Made by a program: the position numbers and the translations under genes. Positions 1 to 14,000 of a stretch of DNA of 64,000 nucleotides are shown here, in pieces. The notes beneath the pieces were generated by a model, which ran no database searches, was not told where the DNA came from, and saw only the letters and a list, made by a program, of their open reading frames with translations. The DNA is from Chlorophyllum brunneum (Eukaryota > Basidiomycota > Agaricomycetes > Agaricales > Agaricaceae), in NCBI GenBank assembly GCA_963576785.1, contig OY756144.1, positions 1,860,001 to 1,924,000 of the forward strand, written 5' to 3'. The number at the start of each line of letters is the position of its first letter. Position 1 is the stretch's first letter.

Positions 1-686
1 GGATCATTATGCATAGAGACGCGCCTCGTTGCATCGATTTTTCATGACCACCCCAGCGAAATTGTATAACGGCTGGACGACCGGACAGGATTTCCTTACG
101 CAAATTCCAGGAGGTGTTTCGATTTGTATTGCTTTGTGTAACAACATCGTTGACCAGGAAAAGATCCGTGGGCGACGGGGTGAATCCCGATGGGTGATCA
201 GAGGTGTTAGCTGCTCAGTCTATGGACCTCTATCAAGGTTGATTAACGTTGATTCTCGGAAGCAAGGGTTTAATGATCATCGCCACTACCATGCGCCCTA
301 GTATTAATCGGGTTTCTACACATCGTGTCGCCTCTCCCCACCACGTTTCCTTTTTTCTCAGTCTGACTACGACTTTTATCCACCATTGTGGTTCCTTTGT
401 GCAATTCAACCAACATCTATTGTCTTGCTTACGTGTGTCGTAAGGACGCCTGTTAAGTACAAACCATCCCTTTCCCTGCCGATATGACTCTGAACCCTTT
501 TTGATTGCACGTACACGCCCCCACCCTCTTCTGCGGTTGCCTCTTGGGGCACCTCGAGATTTTATCTCCAGGCCCAGATACCCCGTCCTTGCAGCATGGT
601 CCATATCATGACGTCAATTCAGACTCAAGCTTCACACTACACGTGACTGGCAGGTCCAACCAGAGGGGCGTGTTGAGTAATCCATT
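1..686. other. Left-edge intergenic region, no gene recognised
   Basis: I see no exon set or family motif here. Short open frames exist on both strands (for example minus strand 233-604) but they have no recognisable domain or splice partners. The right part is pyrimidine-rich and probably holds the promoter of the helicase gene that starts at 687. Confidence 0.5.
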
Positions 687-3600
687 ATGGCTCTTCATCT
701 TCAAACACCGGATGTATTTCCTGCATTTCCATATGATCCTCCGTACCCTATCCAGGTGGAGCTTATGCGCCACCTCTACGAAGCTATCGAAAGCAGGTCC
801 GTTACCATCGTAGAAAGTCCTACAGGAACCGTAAGCGGACGTGTCATGTGTGCGTCGCATCGCTGAAGATTAAGGCAGGGGAAAACTTTGAGCCTGCTGA
901 CTGCCGCATTGACTTGGTTGGGGGATGAGAATAGTCGTGCAAGGAAAGGGAAGGTCAAGGAAATGCTCGGTGTCGACGCAACGAACAATGGTAGTCACAG
1001 AAGGTTTTCCCTGGTATATCGCTACAGTTGCTGATTGTCCACAAAGTCAAGGGCTGGGTGGTTGAACAGACACGGGAGAGAATCAGAAGACAATCGGAAG
1101 CCGACGACCAGGCTAACCAGGAGAGACTCCTGGCTGCTAGGAAGAGGGAGGAATCTATGCGACGAAAAGCTCAAGCACGAGCCCTAAAAAAGCCGGTATG
1201 AGCTCCCGCCATCCTAAATTATATATGCACTGAGATAACGTTAGAAATGGGGTGATGGAAATTTGAGACAAGGTGATGGGGGTCAGAAAAACAACGGTGT
1301 TGAAGATGAAGATGAAGATCGGTTTCTACCCGATGATGACCGTGAAGACAGGGATGAAGATGAAATTTATATTTCCCCTGCACTCCGAGCATTGATGAAT
1401 AGGTGTGTTCCTCTAGCAAATACCCAGCTCGGCCACCTGATGCCCCAAACCTTTAGGGTGGACAGACTGTCACAACCTAGCAGTGATGAGGAGGGAACGA
1501 TGTGTACGAAAATCTACTATGCTTCACGGACCCATTCCCAGCTATCTCAGGTTCTTCCAGAGCTACGCAGGCTTAAGCTCTTATACACAGCTCCTATTAG
1601 GAATCTCCACCCCCTCTCTGAACTACGACCGTTTCTCGTCCCCCAGAAAAGGGGAACGGATGACCTAAAAGATAGTGAAGACGTCACCATGACCCGTTCA
1701 GTAGCATTAGGTTCCCGGAAGCAATTATGTATCAACGATAAACTGCGAAGCAAAGCGGGGGATCTAGATGAAGCCTGTAGAGAGCTGTTGAGTGGTGAGC
1801 CTTGATCGACATCAGCTAGTTCCCAAAGACAAAAGTTGACGATTGTATCAGAAAAGGGTGACAAACGTTGTCCATATCTACCGTCTCTGGAAGAAGATAT
1901 CAAGATGATTGACTTCAGGGATCAGATATTAGCCGCCCCGAAGGACATCGAAGATCTAGCGGAAGTGGGACGAATAGCCAAAACCTGTCCGTATTTCGGT
2001 TCTCGCCGTGCAATCCCACAAGCAGAAGTATGTAGCATACTTCTGTTGGCTCTCCCTCCTCTCTCAAGTTCGAATTAGCTGGTTACACTTCCATACAACC
2101 TGCTGCTACAGAAGTCTGCGCGAGATGCCTTAGGGATCGACCTTAAGGATCAGATAGTTGTGATCGATGAAGCTCATAGTAGGTCCCCGACTCTTGAATG
2201 CAAATATCTTACTTGTCTCTGTGGTTTTAGATCTGGTACCCACGCTCTTATCTCTATCTACCATTCTATTTCCCTACCACGTCCTTGATACTTCTCTGCA
2301 ACAAGTATGCACTTACATATCAAAGTTTCGGATGAGGCTTTCAGCGGGAAATACGGTTCACTTGAAGCGGCTCGTGGTGTTTTTAGATACCTTCAAGAAG
2401 TTCATCATTCAATGGAAAGAGGGTAAAATTGAAGAAATGTTTAAAACGAATGGAAAGGTTGAAAAACTGGAGGTCCTGACGGTCTCCGAGCTTCTCGATC
2501 GGATGGGGAGGAAAGCGGCCTGTATCAATCTACTAGAGGTTGAACGATACCTGAAGGAGAGCAAGGTAGGAAAAATCGGAGCACATCTTTTGTCAGTGAT
2601 AATCGGAATCTCGTCCGCTTCAGATTGCACGCAAAATAGCTAGTTACGCCGAAAAACAAGTTGAGAAGGGGGCTGGTTCGTCGGTTTCTTTTCGTTATAA
2701 GCAGGCCATCACGTATCTGACAGACGCTACTGCTCCGCAAACGAGAAAGGGCCAGATACCTCCTCTGCATATTGTAGAGGATTTTATGGTTTCCTTGACA
2801 AATACTAATGACGGTAAGCGCTTATGGCTTCCCGTTGATTTCACATTTACTGTACAGATGATTTCTAGACGGTCGAGTGAGTTTCGCTCTATCCGGTCCA
2901 CGAGGCCAAGAAGATGTGGAGATCAAGTACCAGCTCTTGAACCCGGCACCCAACTTTCTCGATGTAGTAGACGAAGCACGGTCCGTCATTCTTGCTGGGG
3001 GAACCATGTCACCGGTGAATATTATAGAATATCATCTTGACCAAACTAACCTTCTTATTTAGATGTCCGACGTAATCAACCAGGTGTTTTCCCATCTGCC
3101 CCCTGAACGTATCACATCCTTCTCCTGTGGTCACATAATCCCCGAAAAGAATCTGCAGGCTCTTATCGTCACGAAAAGTCCGCGGGGGAATGACCTCGAA
3201 TATAAGGCGGACAAACAGGGAGATCCCAACGTGGTAAGTAGTGAATCCAATTGTTATGTCGTTTTCTGATCGTCGTTGTTATTCGGAGTAGCTTGCGGAG
3301 CTGGGACAGATCTTGCTCAATTTCGCCAATATCATACCAGCTGGTGCGGTGGTGTTCTTTCCCTCGTATAGCTTCCTCAAGTCTGCGAGGAACACTTGGA
3401 AGACAAGTGGAATGTTGGAGAGATTCTTCGCGAAGCGGGAGGTGAGGCCAGTCTGTTTGCCTAAAAAGTCGTCCCACTCGATGTTGACACCACCTCCAGG
3501 TCTTCTTTGAGCCCGACGAATCCACCGATGTGGAGCGGGTTCTGAATGATTATGCGACTGCGGCTGTCAGGGTTTTCATCAGTGGTTGGTTGTATCGTTC

Positions 3601-4133
3601 GCTTATCTTACATCTATCCGGCAGACATCTCCGCCAGCCAACAAGAAGGGTGCAATTCTCTTCGCCGTGATAGGAGCAAAGCTCTCCGAGGGACTGAACT
3701 TCAATGATGATTTGGCACGGGCGGTGATAATTATTGGACTTCCTTTTGCTAATCTAGGATCTCCGGAGCTAAAGGAGCGATTAAAATACGTGAAACACCT
3801 TGAGGAGAAAAAGGGGATCAAAAAAGAGAAGGGGCAGAAGGATGCTGCTGCCGAGCTATATGAAAATATGTGCATGAACGCGGTTAATCAGAGCATTGGT
3901 GCGTGACTGCCCTTATTGGCTTGGTTAAAAGCGGGGAGCTGATTGGGTTCGCAGGTCGTGCGATACGACATAAGGAGGATTGGGCGTCTCTCATTTTGCT
4001 AGATCGAAGATATGGGTCATCGGCGATTCGCAAGAAGTTACCGAAATGGATTGGAAATCGACTCTTCGTTCCTGATAGTTTTGGACAGGTGGTAAGGCAG
4101 CTGGCCCAGTTTTACAACGAGAAAAGGGGTTGA
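687..4133 (+). CDS. CHL1: CHL1/DDX11-type ATP-dependent DNA helicase (Fe-S, DEAH)
   Basis: An XPD/FANCJ-family superfamily 2 helicase that in other eukaryotes unwinds DNA 5' to 3' and supports sister-chromatid cohesion in the nucleus. The start ATG at 687 opens [20 protein letters not shown]. The Walker A motif SPTGTGKT is split by an intron at 831-878. [15 protein letters not shown] (motif Ia) lies near 1515. Fe-S cluster cysteines sit in KQLCIN, EACREL, KRCPYLP and KTCPYFGS (1725-2000). The DEAH box is at 2166-2177. [10 protein letters not shown] (about 2980), [10 protein letters not shown] (about 3675) and motif VI QSIGRAIRH, joined across an intron near 3900-3955, complete the core. It ends [20 protein letters not shown] plus a short tail. 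Length (roughly 850-900 residues) fits Chl1 better than Rad3 or FANCJ. There are many short introns; the exon after 990 was not fully resolved. A family assignment to CHL1 is confident; function is by homology. Confidence 0.93.
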
Positions 4134-4656
4134 ATGTATTTTGGTCTGTTATCTCTATCAGCACCACGGTATTGTAGCAGACCGCTCGATGGTTATTTAC
4201 AGACATCAGATACCATACGATGACATGTATGCGTGTATAATGTACAGTGTGTTGATTTTTGACACTTCGATGACGGTTGGGTTCGGCGTTTGTTACATAA
4301 CCTATCCGCTGGATTGGCCATCAAGTCCAAATGCTTTGTCGCCATCTTCATAAACAGTTTCAAGCTTATCAATTGCTGTCCGTTCGCGTTGCCTTGCTGT
4401 TGGACCGGCATGAACGAATGGTGGGAAGGAACACTGTGTGGCGGATTTGGCAGGTCCGAACATGGGACAGGATCTAAATTAGAGGATTTCCAAGCCTCGT
4501 GTCCCTTACTACTGACCAAACAACAATTCCCTCATTCGTTTTCCAGCATACCTCCGACCTCACATTCGCTACCCCCAAACCTTCTACTAGCGGTCCTTTG
4601 AGTAGCGCTTTTCGTTCATTTGGGGGCCCCGTTCAACGTCACACCGTTATGCAGTG
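4134..4656. other. Intergenic region
   Basis: This stretch lies between the helicase stop and the next plus-strand start. It holds the helicase 3' UTR and the promoter of the serine-rich gene. I see no RNA gene or repeat. Confidence 0.5.
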
Positions 4657-6931
4657 ATGGGTTTCTTTTCGCCAAAGAAGACGGACGTGAGCGACAATAA
4701 TTACCGTGTCACAGCTGTGATTGGAGCGGCGAATGGTGTTGGTGGTGCTGCAAATACGGCAGAGAAATCTGTGGTGAAGGTTATACGATCTCGGTTTGTA
4801 CGTCTTTTCAAAACTTTTATTTCTTGCTTTTCATTTCGGTTGCTTCTTTCGTTAACATACACGCGTCGTGCCACTATTGCTCAACTAACTTTACGCTTCG
4901 GAACACAACTCGGCCACGCCCCGCGGATGTAGTATGGGAAGAAGGGGAAAGAGAGAGAGGAGCCGATAACTTACATACCTCAAAGTGCATCGGTCGCACA
5001 GACGTTGGCGATTGGATCGGCTGCGACTGTACATGCTCCTGTTACCTCAAGTCCACTGGTAGGCAGTTCGAAGGGAGGCAGTGGCCATGCTCCAAACTCG
5101 AAGCAAAGGCCACCTGGGATACTTTCAATCAAAACATCTTCCCTCTCTTCCCCCGTTCAGAATGAACGACCACTTCCTCCGACACCGTCACCGAAGAGAC
5201 GTGCGCCTAGCAGTGGGAGCGGTGGTAGGCAGGACACTATGGCTATGCCACCGCCTATGACTCCTGTGAGGGACCGCACCGGAGATGGTAGAGTGAAGAT
5301 TGCGAGCTCGAGTTCGAGCACTTTGTCTACGCCCTCAAGGGCAGGAGCCGACGTTGTGACGTATGTTTGTGTGATCTTTCTTGTGGGAGTCTAGGTTACT
5401 CATCGTTTTGTGCGTTATAGAGCTACGTTGGCGCAGCGGCTAAATGAACTGGCAGTTGCAAACGCGGATGGTTTACTGAAGTAAGTTTCGAGATGTCCTT
5501 GTCTTTCATTGGCTGGAACTTATTGTTTGTGTTCAGTGAGGATGAGTACCGACTACTAAGACAAAATCTATTCGAGCGGTTTGCCTCCGCGTCCGAGATA
5601 CCCTGCGAAAGCCCTGTTGTGCCAGCAGCGCGCCCACGACCAAAACCCACTGGGACCGGACCTAGTACACCTGAGAGAAGTATGTCAAAATTTTTCATGT
5701 TTGTTCACATGCGGAGCACGCTTGACTGAAATTCGTGGTATTCGGCTCAGCTTCTTCACGGCCCTTGTCAAATTTCCAAGTGGAATTGCCACGACCACCG
5801 TCTTCGCAATCGAGATACTCAATCACATCTGGAGTTGCGAGTCTATTTCGGCGGACATCGACTACAATATTACCAAAGGATGCAGGAGATGCAGCCAGCG
5901 TTTGGTCGCAACAATCGAGTAGTTCTAGCCGGTGGAAGCTTGGGAGGATGTTGTCGAGAAAGTCGAGCAATTCGTCGATGCGGACAATGGCGTCGACGAG
6001 AGACACGGCTGAAACGGTGTCGATTTTGTCAAGGCGAGAGCGAGGCGGGAGTTCCAGTCGTCCAGAGACGCCGCATACACCACGGCGAAGGCCTGCAGCA
6101 CCACCGTCATCGTTCCCTGGTGTGATGAAACAACAGGAGAATCGACACCCAAACAGCAGTGTATACAACGTATTTGATGAGGAACATCTTTCATCCGCTG
6201 CAGAGATCCGGGAGGAGATTCTTGCGGTTGAGACAGAGGTTAAAAGGTTGATGGACGCATTTACGGGGTTGGAGATAACGACGCTATCCAAGGCGCAACG
6301 ATCGCGTGGATACTCGTTGACCCGATCTGATGCCGGACGGCCTAGTAACGTTGGAAGCGTGGTGGAGTCTAAATGGTCAACGGAAGGTAAATCGGCTAAA
6401 CGCTTCAATATTGGAGACTCGGACGCCGGATCTGTACGGTCGGCAACGTCTGCGGGAACGGGTCTTGCTAAATCTGTGCACTCGAGTCGGATAGGCCTCC
6501 GCGCCAAGACCAGTGTGACGACCTCGTTAGCGCTGAGTGTGGCGTCATCACGGCCAGGTTCCCTGCGGCGAAAGAACTCTTCGTCAAGCGTCCAGTCACA
6601 TGGAGTTGGAAAGGTAGGGCCAATAGCCCCTATTCCTGCACTACCTAGTCACGCGGGATTTGGGCAGGTGAATGGGGCGAGTAATGGGTCGAGTGTGAGT
6701 TTGGCCAAGAGTGCACATATGATGACATCTGTGCCCGAGGATGATGCGCGGTCCGCGGCTGGCACGGTGGCGACTACGGTGCGGCTGGACGATGGGACAG
6801 AGGATGGAGATGAGATGGAGGATATACGCCGGCGGAGGGAAGAGGTGCAGATGCGGTACGATGCACGACTGGACTACCTGCGTGCAAAGCTGAAGAGTGC
6901 AGAGCTGCATGAGAAGCTTCTGCGCAAGTGA
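4657..6931 (+). CDS. Serine-rich coiled-coil protein, conserved in Agaricomycetes, function unknown
   Basis: Five exons join in frame (4657-4797, 4933-5360, 5421-5480, 5537-5679, 5751-6931) to give 650 residues. The N-terminus MGFFSPKKTDVSDNNYRV is followed by a low-complexity Ser/Pro region with PPTPSPKRR and PVRDRT motifs. Exons 3 and 4 encode a short helical block, RLNELAVANADGLLNEDEYR, reminiscent of SHOCT-like helices. The last exon has Ser-rich stretches, the acidic DDGTEDGDEMED and a C-terminal charged helix, RRREEVQMRYDARLDYLRAK, that could form a coiled coil. There is no signal peptide, membrane segment or catalytic motif. I know similar proteins in mushroom genomes only as hypothetical. 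A signalling scaffold or phosphoprotein role would be a guess. Confidence 0.8.
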
Positions 6932-7098
6932 GCATATGTACTATGGTTTATTTTCTTTGGGACATGTTTATTTTATGGTACTATCCTATTCGCATATGCC
7001 GGCTGTTGCCGTGTCTGCATGACGTTTGTTGATGGCTCGCTGGGAAGCTCTGTCTGGTTTCCACAACAGGGCAGCTCTGCACAGCTCTTCGCCAGCCC

Positions 7099-10000
7099 AT
7101 GTCTCTTCCCCCAGACGACGACGACCGTCCCCAGCGCGGCACAGTTCCTTCGTCCCAGTCCCATTGGGATGCTGCAGACACCCCCCAGCACCATCTCCAG
7201 GGCACCTCCTACTTTTCGCAGCCATCTTCCATCACCACCCGTCCTCCTCCGCCCATCCTGGTCCGTAGCTCTTCTTCCCATTCAGCACGACCTACTGGAC
7301 GCAGTACCAGCGTTAGTAGTTCTCAGGCTCCACATCGCGCCCCTCGGGACGAAGGCGTTCTCAGCGAGGAGGATGAAGAGACGGATAGGGAAAATGATGG
7401 TATTACTGAACTGGAAACACCCCCTCGTCGTCCGCGACGTGGCAAGGCCGCTGCAACGAATGAAGATTCCGGGTCATCGGCCGAGGGAGAGGACGACGGA
7501 GGGGCGGGACTCAGTGAGGATGATCCCATCACTCTGAGGGATCGCCAAAGCATGATCAATGTTCAGCATCCCTTCGGTCTTCCGATCTGGAAGCCTGCCT
7601 TGTATAAGAAGTCCCGTTCCGTTACTCGACATGCTGACGAAGCACTACACTCTATCCCCTCGTACCAGGCGGAGCGACATCTCATTCCTGGAAACATCTT
7701 TTGGGTGTTTGCGTTCGGCTGGTGGCTGGCCCTAGCATGCTTCATCGTTTCCATGCTTTTGTACTTGGTCCCCCGGGGAGGGCAGCAGTACGCAAACCTC
7801 GTGTTTGGACTAGGCTGGTACATCGCCTGGCCCTTTGGAAAGTACGTCGAAGGCGACCTGAGTCACGATGATAATGAGAACGAGAATGATGGTGAAGAGA
7901 ATGGCGAAGAAAGACACTTCAGCGATTCGGATGGCAATGCAACTATTCGCGCAACGTCACCACCGCCACTTTCGCCACTGCACGCCAATTCTTGGGATGC
8001 TGGACATGCTGAAGAAGGAACCTCGTTACTTCATTTCTACAAACACTCGCCAATTCCGGCTCCAATCAAGTCATACGGTGCTATCCCATCCTCACCTTCG
8101 TCGTCGGGTTCTCTGACTGCGTATAAGATGCCGTCGAGTGCCTTTCTTGGAAAAGCATGCTTCTGGCTTGCTCTCATCACCATCATTACTCCCCTTATGT
8201 TGATTGTATGCCTTATCTGTTGGGCGTTGGTCATCACCATTCCAATGGCCAAGCTAACTTGGGCACTCATCAAACATATGTTCCAGCGTCCTGACTCTAT
8301 TAGGTTCTGTGCAGCTCCACCTGTGGTGGTCGTCGCCAGTCATCCTGAAAGAGCGTCAGAAAACGCCACAGAATCAGGCTCGCCTCTCCCACAGCCTAAA
8401 TTCAAAATCAAGCATCCTCGGCTCGCACCTGGCGAAGCCGCTCCTTCGGGTACATCCACCGTCCTCTTGTGTACATACCGTGCAGTTGGTCTGAAGTACT
8501 ACAAGTACACTGTCGGAGGTGTCAACATCCTCTTTGTGAATCTTTTGCCAGTTGTGTTCTTTGTCATATTCGACGGTTTTGTGCTTCTGCCCTGGGCCGA
8601 GAGGCTTGAGCATGGGGGTCAACACGTTCCTGTTCTCCTTGCGTTTTTGGCCTCGCAAGGCCTCGTCTTCTTACTGAGCTTGCTCAGCGTTATTCCACTC
8701 TCTTATTTCATTGGCATGGCTGTCGCTTCCATCTCTGCTCAGTCCTCTATCGGAATGGGTGCTGTGATCAACGCGTCTTTCGGTTCTATCATTGAAATTA
8801 TTCTTTATGCTATTGCCCTAACTCAAAGGAAGGGCCACCTTGTGGAGGGCTCAATTATTGGAAGTTTACTTGCGGGTGTTTTACTTATGCCTGGCATGAG
8901 TATGTGTAGTGGTGCTTTGCGGCGCAAGGAGCAAAAGTTCAATGCAAAGAGTGCGGGTGTTACGAGTATGATGCTGATCATGGCTATCATTGGTGCCCTG
9001 GCCCCTACATTATTCTACCAGACCTATGGCAATGTGAGCTACTTCTTCATGAGTCCAACGGTTTTATTTAACGGTTTTTACTCAGTTCCAACTTGTTTGT
9101 ACTGGTTGCCCATCCACACCTCAAACCCCAAAGAACGCTCCATGGATATGTGATCACTGTTACTACAAACACCCTGATCCCGTCGATGACCCATTCTACC
9201 AATCTACGGTGAAGAGTTTGATGTACTTCTGTGCTGCTATCCTCCTCTTTGTGTGTACTCCTCCTTTTTCTATCTTCTGTATTGTTCCAACGCTTGCCTT
9301 TAGTCATACCTGGTTGGTTTGTGGTTCTCTTTGCGAACGCATGCGAGCCAAATTTGGCAAAACCCTCAGCAACTCTTGCATTCCTCGGAGCTTCCGACAC
9401 ATACCAGGTTTTCGTTGTACAACAGACCGGCGAATGGTGTTCAGGGTACCCTAAACCGAAAGCCAAGCGCTGCCTTGAATATCAGTGGTGTCACCTCACC
9501 TCGTACTGACACTTCATTACCTCCTCGTGAGGGCTCCCAATCTAGTACGATGGGACCAACGACAGGAACAGTTCAGCAGAGCCAAGCTCCCCAAGGCCAA
9601 CTTCGCTTCAATCCACCATCTCCGACATTCCCCAAACGTGTCTCGTACGCGACAGCATCCCAACAAGCTTCCTTCGGGCCTGTCTACGAGAGCGTTGATC
9701 ACGCAGTCAAATCCACGAACTTGGATGATGTTCGACTTCCCGGACCCATGACTACGGACGATTTCACGAGGGCAGTGGCAGTGGCCACTGTGAGTGCGTT
9801 GAGGCATCAACAACAGACTGCCGCACAGAGTTCGGCGAGGATGTTGCGACAATCAGGTGTTGAGAGTGAGGGAGGTGTGAGTGCTGGAATTCATGGAGGG
9901 GCACATAGTGCTGGTGGTGGACAAGGTGGACATGATGCACCTTCATGGAGTCGGGTGACAAGCGCTAGTGTCCTACTCGGATGTACAGCATTGTATGCAA

Positions 10001-10769
10001 TTATTGCTGGTTCGTCGAATATCTTTTACTCGGTGCTATGGACTGACCATGCCGTATACAGAATTACTGGTTGATGTTGTGGATGTTGTCCTCAGAGATT
10101 CGGGGATTGATGAAAAATTCCTGGGAGTCACACTATTTGCCCTTGTCCCCAACACGACGGAATTTATGAACGCAATATCGTTTGCTTTGAATGGCAACAT
10201 CGCACTAAGGTACAGTTATCTCATTCAACCGCCGGCTCCTCTAGGAACTAATCACATACCATGTAGCATGGAAATTGGCTCTGCATATGCTCTGCAAGTC
10301 TGTCTGTTGCAAATCCCCGCCATGGTTGCGTTCTCGGCTTGGTACGACCCTGAAAATATGGGAGAGGTTGCGCGGACTTTCACGTACGTCTTTATTTCTT
10401 CACCCCGTTTCTGCGGGCTCTTCATGGATGTTTATCGATCCAACCTAGACTCATTTTCCCTCGTTGGGACGTCTGCACTATCATCCTTTCCATGTTCTTG
10501 ATGACATACACTTACATCGAAGCGAAGAGTAATTATCACCGTGGTAGTATCCTGATCCTCAGGTAATTCTTCGTGCTCTTGTTGCCTGAGGCTGATTCTC
10601 ACACGAATACTCCAGCTATCTCGTCCTCATTTCGGGGTTCTACTTTGCTCCGGCCACCGATGTTGATATTGATCAAGGACATTTTACTTCAACTCTTGGA
10701 CCTTCGCAAGAATTTACCCTGTCTTTGTGGCAGTCAATCCGCTACCGCTTTTTGACCTTCGGCCGGTAA
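7099..10769 (+). CDS. VNX1: Vnx1-type vacuolar cation/proton antiporter (CAX superfamily)
   Basis: A member of the large fungal CAX branch whose yeast member exchanges Na+/K+ (and weakly Ca2+) for H+ at the vacuole or endomembranes. A disordered acidic N-terminus (MSLPPDDDDRPQ) is followed by HPFGLPIWKPALYKKSRSVT, a family hallmark, and two early membrane segments. The first ion-binding repeat is GMGAVINASFGSIIEIILY (about 8755). The second is LVPNTTEFMNAISFALNGNI (about 10140), followed by SMEIGSAYALQVCLLQIP after an intron. Introns remove 9034-9084 and about 9247-9309, joining TYGN to FQLVCTGC and LLF to SYLVGLWFSLRTH. A long Ser/Gln-rich loop (9440-9950) precedes the second transport half. 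The end reads LSLWQSIRYRFLTFGR. Ion specificity cannot be read from sequence. Confidence 0.9.
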
Positions 10770-11074
10770 TAAATGTCTAACAAGCTATCCATTACTCCAG
10801 ATCGTTCCTTCACTCAGATTGTTCCACTTGCTTTTATCTGCTCCCGTTCATGTCCTGAACCTCCCTGCGCCGTATACCTTCCAGCATCGTATTTAGTCTT
10901 AGCTGCTTCAGCACTGCCTTCCCTCCCAAGTCTTGGACATTGCCTGCTCTCATCCCTTTGTATTACTACACCGTGTGCGCGTTAATGATATTACCCCGAT
11001 GTCGTATCAACGAATCCGTTCGGTTCGCGATGATCGGCACTCCACTAGCTCTTTCCCCGTGACTGTACAACGCC
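10770..11074. other. Convergent intergenic region
   Basis: This is the shared 3' region between the antiporter (+) and DDB1 (-). I see no coding signal. It probably contains both polyadenylation regions. Confidence 0.5.
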
Positions 11075-14000
11075 TCAATGGTAACCCTGCAGATCTTCCA
11101 ACAACCGCCGTGTTTCGTCGACTGAAGTTGATAACCTCTCTGGCTCACTTTGGCCTTGCCAAATTTTTGCCAGCGTGTCCTGTGAATGCAAATGGGAGAG
11201 CATCTGCTCAATGAAATCACCATCGAGAAAACCGAAGGAAGTCTGATCTGCGTCGCTGCGGCCTCTTGTGCTTTTTGGAGCTCTGAACCTAATAGAGAAA
11301 TGGCCATTGAGATCGTTAACGTATGTGGGAAGGATTGGGACATACCGTCCATGGCCCGCGCCACCAATACTAGGTATAATGGCAGCCATGTTTCGTTGCA
11401 ACTCTGTTAGGTGCAGCGAAACCTCATTCTTCTTCACGTCGACAACGACACCAATGCGTCCCGAAGAGGTGAAAAAGAGCTCCTCGGGCTCCAGGCTAGA
11501 TTCTTCAGACTGGTCTATCGTCGACAGAGACCCTGCAAGCTGTTCATTAGCAGCCCCCCGAAAGTGGACCCGTAAGCGACATACCTCGGATGAACTTCGT
11601 AACTAGGTCTGCAATATGATAATTTCCGGTACACTCAAGAACATGTCGCCCAAGGTTGTGGGATAGTGTAAATTTGAAAATGTTCAGTTCATCCTGTAGA
11701 GCAGCCATGAGGGTAAAATTTGGTTGTTTTGGACTGAAACTTACGTTGGCTCCAATGACGTTCCTTTCGTCGATAGCTTCCACAGAGACTGGCCAACGTG
11801 GACCATAATCCCTTGCAACCGTCTGAAACTTATCCTCACCACACTTGAGCAATGACACCGAACTAATCTGATCACCGGCAAAGACATGATCACCAACGGC
11901 ACCCAGACTGGTCACAAGGTAATTGTGGTTCCATTCCGTCTCTTTCCTTAGTCCCAGACTCGCGGGGAAGACGTTAGTGTCAATATCCAAGCTGAAAAGC
12001 ATTACAGATGAATTGACTGCAGCAACGACCCGAGTTTCGCCCTTGAAATTGGTGACAAGTGTGAGAGCATAGACACACCCTTTAACTTCAGTAGAAGTCG
12101 CGAGGGAGAGGTGGTAGTCTTGCTTTAAGTTGCGAGGGTTGCTAGTTGTTGAGATGGAGATGAGGAGTAGACGACCTTTTTCAGGTTCGGATTCTCCCGG
12201 GTGGTAAATGAATGTGCCGATAATAAAGAAGGGCGTAAGGACATCGTTGACGACGGCTGAGAAGGGGATAACAGATGTGATCTCTTCATCCGCATCACAG
12301 TTAAACTGCGCGAGCACTACAAGTAATAAGATTCAGAGAGAGGGGGGGGATAGGAATGATATACCTTCAAATGTTGAATCGTCAATGAGTTTGAAGAAGC
12401 TGCTCATGGACTCAACACCACCAACTCGGGTTGGTTCTGTGTGCACGAAAGCGACGCCGAATGTCTTCAGTAGAGACTGGTAAGCAATCCTACGTGGATT
12501 GCTTAAACCGAATGGGATCTACGCCAGAATAACACTGAGTCTCAATGAAGACCCTGGTAAGGTGGTCAGCTGAACCCACCGAGCGGATATGCAACTTGTT
12601 CAGGTCCTTTATCCTCCCAATATGCAGACCCTCTGCGGTTGCAATCACCAAAGACGTTGATAATGATGGACTATTAACAGGGCTCGCAGCGACAATATTC
12701 TATTCCCAGTAAATTTAGCGGATCGCCTGACAGGTCGTGAGCGCGACGTACCTTGAGTAGAATGGGCGAATGTACTAGCCTACCCCTTTCATGTGCAAAG
12801 ACAATCGCTCTGTTCCCTGTCGCAAGCACAGTCCTCGCACCACCCTCCTGCACGGCACAAACAACCAAATTAACAGGCGCGTGTCCCAATGACACAATCT
12901 TCCGGTCCTTCAATTGCTGTTCCTGCCATGCAAAGGTCGCAACAGACCCATCGCTCAAGCCTGCGAGCAGATACGGATGGTAATCTACTCCCTTGGAATT
13001 CTGATCCGACCCGAAGTTGTAGAACCGTAAAGAGGAGACGAGGGAAGGTAGAGGTGAACTTTTGCAGACAGACTTAAACCCTGTGTCGGAGGGTGTGAAG
13101 ACCTCGATTGTGTTTGTTTCCCAGTAGGAGACCACAACGTATTGTGAAAATGCGCGGGTGGGATTGAGTGGTGTGCATGAGATGGCCGAGATTTCGGGTT
13201 GGTGGTGAGAGTTCAATGTTGAACTGCATAACAGCATCATCAGCTTTAAAAACATAGAATGTACGACAATAATGACACCTACACGACGACGCGAAGTTTC
13301 TTATCTTCGGCGATACTCAACAATACACACTTGCCACCGCTGACCGCGAGTGCGACCTGACTCGAGTTGAGACTCGCGGCAACCACCTCGGCGGAGGGAT
13401 CATTCGTCTTGACGTCCCATCGGTCAATCTGGGCGTAGACCTGAAGTCCCTCATCCAATTCCAACAAGCTAGCACCGGTACCAGTAACCTGAACGACCAA
13501 TGTCGAGTTCATGTACCTGGCTTTCCCATCCTGTCCCCTAACTCGTTGTGCGACGTTAGCGAAAGCGATTGTTGGCTCATTGGTCAGGAACCCCCTCATG
13601 GAGGCGTTTTCCAACGGTGAAAACCCGAGGTTCCCTCCGTTATCGTTAATCCGGATGAGACAACTCGAGTCATAGAATGAGATGAGTAGGAAAGAGTCTG
13701 TTCTGTGGGTAGAAGAAACAATGAGTGAAGGCTCAGATAAGGAAAGCGTAAGGAGGTCAACTAACGCATCCTCCAGTCCCGACTTGACAGCCCAAATCCT
13801 CGCCACATGATGGATACCAGGAATATTGACAATCTCTTGAAAGTCAGCACCACTCCTCACGATATTGATAGATCCGGTATTCTTTCCTCCAGAGCATGTT
13901 ACAATTTGCCGCTGCAAACCATCAGCCCAACTTGCTACACTGCAACTCAAGCACTAACCTGTCCACCATCAAGATCAACCAAGCACGCGTCCACGATCGG

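Noticed and set aside
233..604. Minus-strand ORF of 123 codons at the left edge
   Set aside because: No recognised motif, no splice partners, basic composition typical of chance frames opposite a pyrimidine-rich promoter.
5695..6507. Minus-strand ORF of 270 codons
   Set aside because: Antisense shadow of the large last exon of the serine-rich coiled-coil gene; no motif of its own.
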